This document shows, piece after piece, positions 62,301 to 64,000 of a stretch of DNA of 64,000 nt (position 1 is the stretch's first letter; every line of letters begins with the position of its first letter). Made by a program: the position numbers and the translations under genes. Origin of the DNA: Carya illinoinensis (Eukaryota > Streptophyta > Magnoliopsida > Fagales > Juglandaceae); assembly GCF_018687715.1 (NCBI RefSeq), contig NC_056752.1, positions 52,732,653 through 52,796,652 on the forward strand, read 5' to 3'. The notes under the pieces are model-generated. The model was given only the letters and a program-made list of their open reading frames with translations. It did no database searches and was not told the origin of the DNA.

Positions 62301-63581
62301 CAAAGCTATTGCCATTATAGCGGCAGCCTCCATCACCCAGGATAGAGGATTCCACATAAAACCCAAGAATTTCAGAAATTTACTTTCCTGTTTCAGGATC
62401 GTTCATAACATATCTGTTAATATTTATTGAAACTAGAGGGAAATACACACAAAAGTATTATGGATATGCCTTCTTTTCTTCTAGCTTGTTAGGCCCAAAG
62501 ATTTTAAGTCTCTTCTGCCCCTCCTCGGTTGACAAACCATCTCTTGAGCATTGTAATTGTTCAAATACTTCCTGAACTGGTATGCGCTCCTGCATACACA
62601 TACACGTTGCATATCTTTGGAGTAATGAATCAACAAAAAAATCAACAACTTAGCACAGTAAACAATTAAATTCCTTTTCTTTTTTGGCGTTCGCTAAAAC
62701 AAGACTTCAAAACTATCCCTTCTGGCAATCTAACTCAAATTCCAAGATTTCAAAAACTGTGGAACAATACTTTTAACTCATATATGCGGACACCACGTGC
62801 CGCCTCTTCTCCACTAACAGACCTTACTCATCACACCAGTTTGCCACTAAGCCAAAAGAAGGGAGATAAATACTTCAACTAAGCTCAACGGCAAGAGGTT
62901 CCATACTTTCGTCCTAAAGAAAAATTGAAGGATTCAAACATATTTATCTGTTCGAATTTGTGATATTTTACTCGGCCACCAAACAGAGATTTTTAAAAGA
63001 AGTGATCTAGAACTAACACATCGAAAAGAAAAGAAAAACAAATAGCCTAACAACTCAGACAATAAGTTTAAAGCATTGAAACTAGTAGCTGAGATTTTGT
63101 GACGAGGAATAGCATAAAACAAGAGAATTAACAAGAAAGAAAAAAAAAAAAAGGAAGAAGAAGAAGAAGAAAATGAAAACCAGGGAGAACTAACAACATA
63201 CGCAGAAATCAAGAAAGCAGAAACGCGATCGAAAGACATAAGAAAAACAAGAAACAGATATTACAGAAATGAAATACTAAATGAATGCACAGAAATGACG
63301 TTCAGAAACCAGGAGATGAACGTCACTATTATGAGAATATAAAAATGATGGCCCACCGCTTCCGTAACAACTATAAGAACGCATTGGACGCAGAAACAAA
63401 AATAGAGTCGCCAGAAACGACAAGACGCCCTCCCAAAACAGTAATAGATAATGCAGAAAACTGGGAGAACGTAAAACAAAAACACACTCGGGAAAAAAGA
63501 AGAACAAAAGAAAAAAGAACATACAAGATCGACGTTCTCCTTCTTGATCTCATCCAAGCTAATGGTCTTGTTCTCAGCCAT
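56326..63581 (-). CDS. AHA9: Plasma-membrane H+-ATPase (P3A-type), 15 exons, 954 residues
   Basis: This pump uses ATP to expel protons across the plasma membrane. Exons (minus strand): 63581-63525, 62589-62470, 62387-62289, 62172-62035, 61948-61634, 61341-61015, 60850-60731, 58995-58873, 58764-58660, 58568-58259, 57925-57411, 57265-57092, 56980-56798, 56696-56515 and 56422-56326. All phases agree and the length, 954, is normal for the family. Landmarks: [19 protein letters not shown] start, TGES (about 187), the phosphorylated Asp in CSDKTGT (about 334), [18 protein letters not shown] (about 592) and [15 protein letters not shown]. The C-terminal regulatory domain ends HYTV, whose penultimate Thr binds 14-3-3 when phosphorylated. 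Intron 2 begins with GC. A solo LTR lies in intron 7. From memory it corresponds to Arabidopsis AHA9 (At1g80660), which is anther-expressed. Confidence 0.96.
59617..60705 (+). mobile_element. Solo LTR (Copia-like), 1.09 kb, in intron 7 of the H+-ATPase gene
   Basis: It starts TGTTGAGGG, ends TTTTTCA and is flanked by a perfect 5-bp duplication, ATTAC (59612-59616 and 60706-60710). A TATA box (CTATAAATAG, about 60108) and the CCCCCCTCTAGGTG motif near the end are typical of Copia LTRs. There is no primer site or second LTR, so the interior was lost by LTR-LTR recombination. It is antisense to the host gene, 20 bp from the intron's 5' splice site (60730). Confidence 0.88.
59730..60055 (+). repeat. 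51-bp minisatellite inside the solo LTR
   Basis: The core GCTCGAC recurs at 59730, 59781, 59832, 59883, 59934, 59985 and 60036, exactly 51 bp apart each time. Units contain CGCTCGACnnTCGCTCGA and GCTCGAGCGAA, so each can form a hairpin. As 51 is a multiple of 3, all three plus-strand frames stay open. These are not genes. Confidence 0.93.
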
Positions 63582-63719
63582 TTTCTTTTTGCTTTTCCGT
63601 CACACCAACAGGAAGAAGCTATCTCACAGTCCAACGACACTGGGAGCTGCGTGTGAAGAATAGAAGCCTATTGAGTTTTTGCGAAAAATAGAAGTATCTT
63701 TCGTCTCCTTTCTGAAGCC

Positions 63720-63761
<42 letters not shown>

Positions 63762-64000
63762 GCTTGCAACGAACTTTTTGGTGAGTTTGGGGTTCCTACG
63801 TCTTTCTAAGGGAAATTCCCTATTCCTATTCTTGGTATGAGTGAATCAGCGTATCTCTTGCTCCTTTTTTAGCCCCGGTCTTCCGGTTTTCTTAAAAATT
63901 AAAATCCAAAATTAAATTGTTTTGGTTTCCGCTATTCCCACTCTGCTTTTCGTCTTTTTCCAACATCAATCTTTAATTCCATACTGTCGTTTATGATCGC
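63582..64000. promoter_or_regulatory. 5' UTR and promoter-proximal region of the H+-ATPase gene
   Basis: On the minus strand this is a pyrimidine-rich leader with a long CT repeat (63723-63759). Such CT tracts are common in plant 5' UTRs near the transcription start. No TATA box is clear before the window ends. Confidence 0.5.

Noticed and set aside
1..64000. CRISPR arrays, operons, ribosome-binding sites, tRNA or rRNA genes
   Set aside because: The DNA is plant nuclear. I saw no regular spacer arrays and no tRNA or rRNA signature on either strand.

Overview
The window is nuclear DNA from a flowering plant, almost certainly a eudicot and probably a woody one. Genes are split by GT-AG introns (with two GC-AG introns), intergenic DNA is AT-rich, and retrotransposons and fold-back elements sit both between and inside genes. 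I cannot name the species from sequence alone.

Layout. (1) 113-8034 (+): an acetylornithine aminotransferase gene (arginine synthesis). A 5.4-kb Copia retrotransposon (507-5927) lies in intron 1 and there is a premature stop in exon 2. (2) 11785-12687 (+): an intronless AP2/ERF transcription factor with a C-terminal LxLxL motif. (3) 16721-20976 (-): an uncharacterised five-exon protein with a basic patch, a coiled coil and a terminal DLNLPL (EAR) motif. (4) 22613-23130 (+): a pseudogene fragment of phosphoribosylanthranilate isomerase (tryptophan pathway). (5) 24341-34434 (+): the mitochondrial ribosomal protein uS15m, five exons, with a 5.3-kb LINE in intron 1. (6) 39284-39763 (+): a small PADRE/DUF4228 protein. 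(7) 40025-40326: a 302-bp TRIM-like element. (8) 42582-44327 (-): an F-box/LRR protein. (9) 46780-50471 (+): a ten-exon receptor-like kinase with an altered DFG motif. (10) 53476-53745 (+): a small unknown protein with a uORF. (11) 56326-63581 (-): a 15-exon, 954-residue plasma-membrane H+-ATPase with a solo LTR in one intron.

From memory, items 1, 2, 3, 5, 8, 9 and 11 correspond to neighbouring loci at the end of Arabidopsis chromosome 1 (about At1g80580 to At1g80660). The window therefore looks like a conserved microsyntenic block enlarged by transposons. The genes do not form one pathway; they are ordinary nuclear genes kept side by side by descent.

The most unusual signal is a set of tail-only retroposition scars. 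Inserts of about 11-19 bp, consisting of little more than a LINE 3' tail (ACTTATC or TACCGAT plus a poly-A run), are each flanked by a 16-20 bp target-site duplication. Three lie in the introns of uS15m, one of them beside a splice acceptor, and one lies in an intron of the kinase gene.
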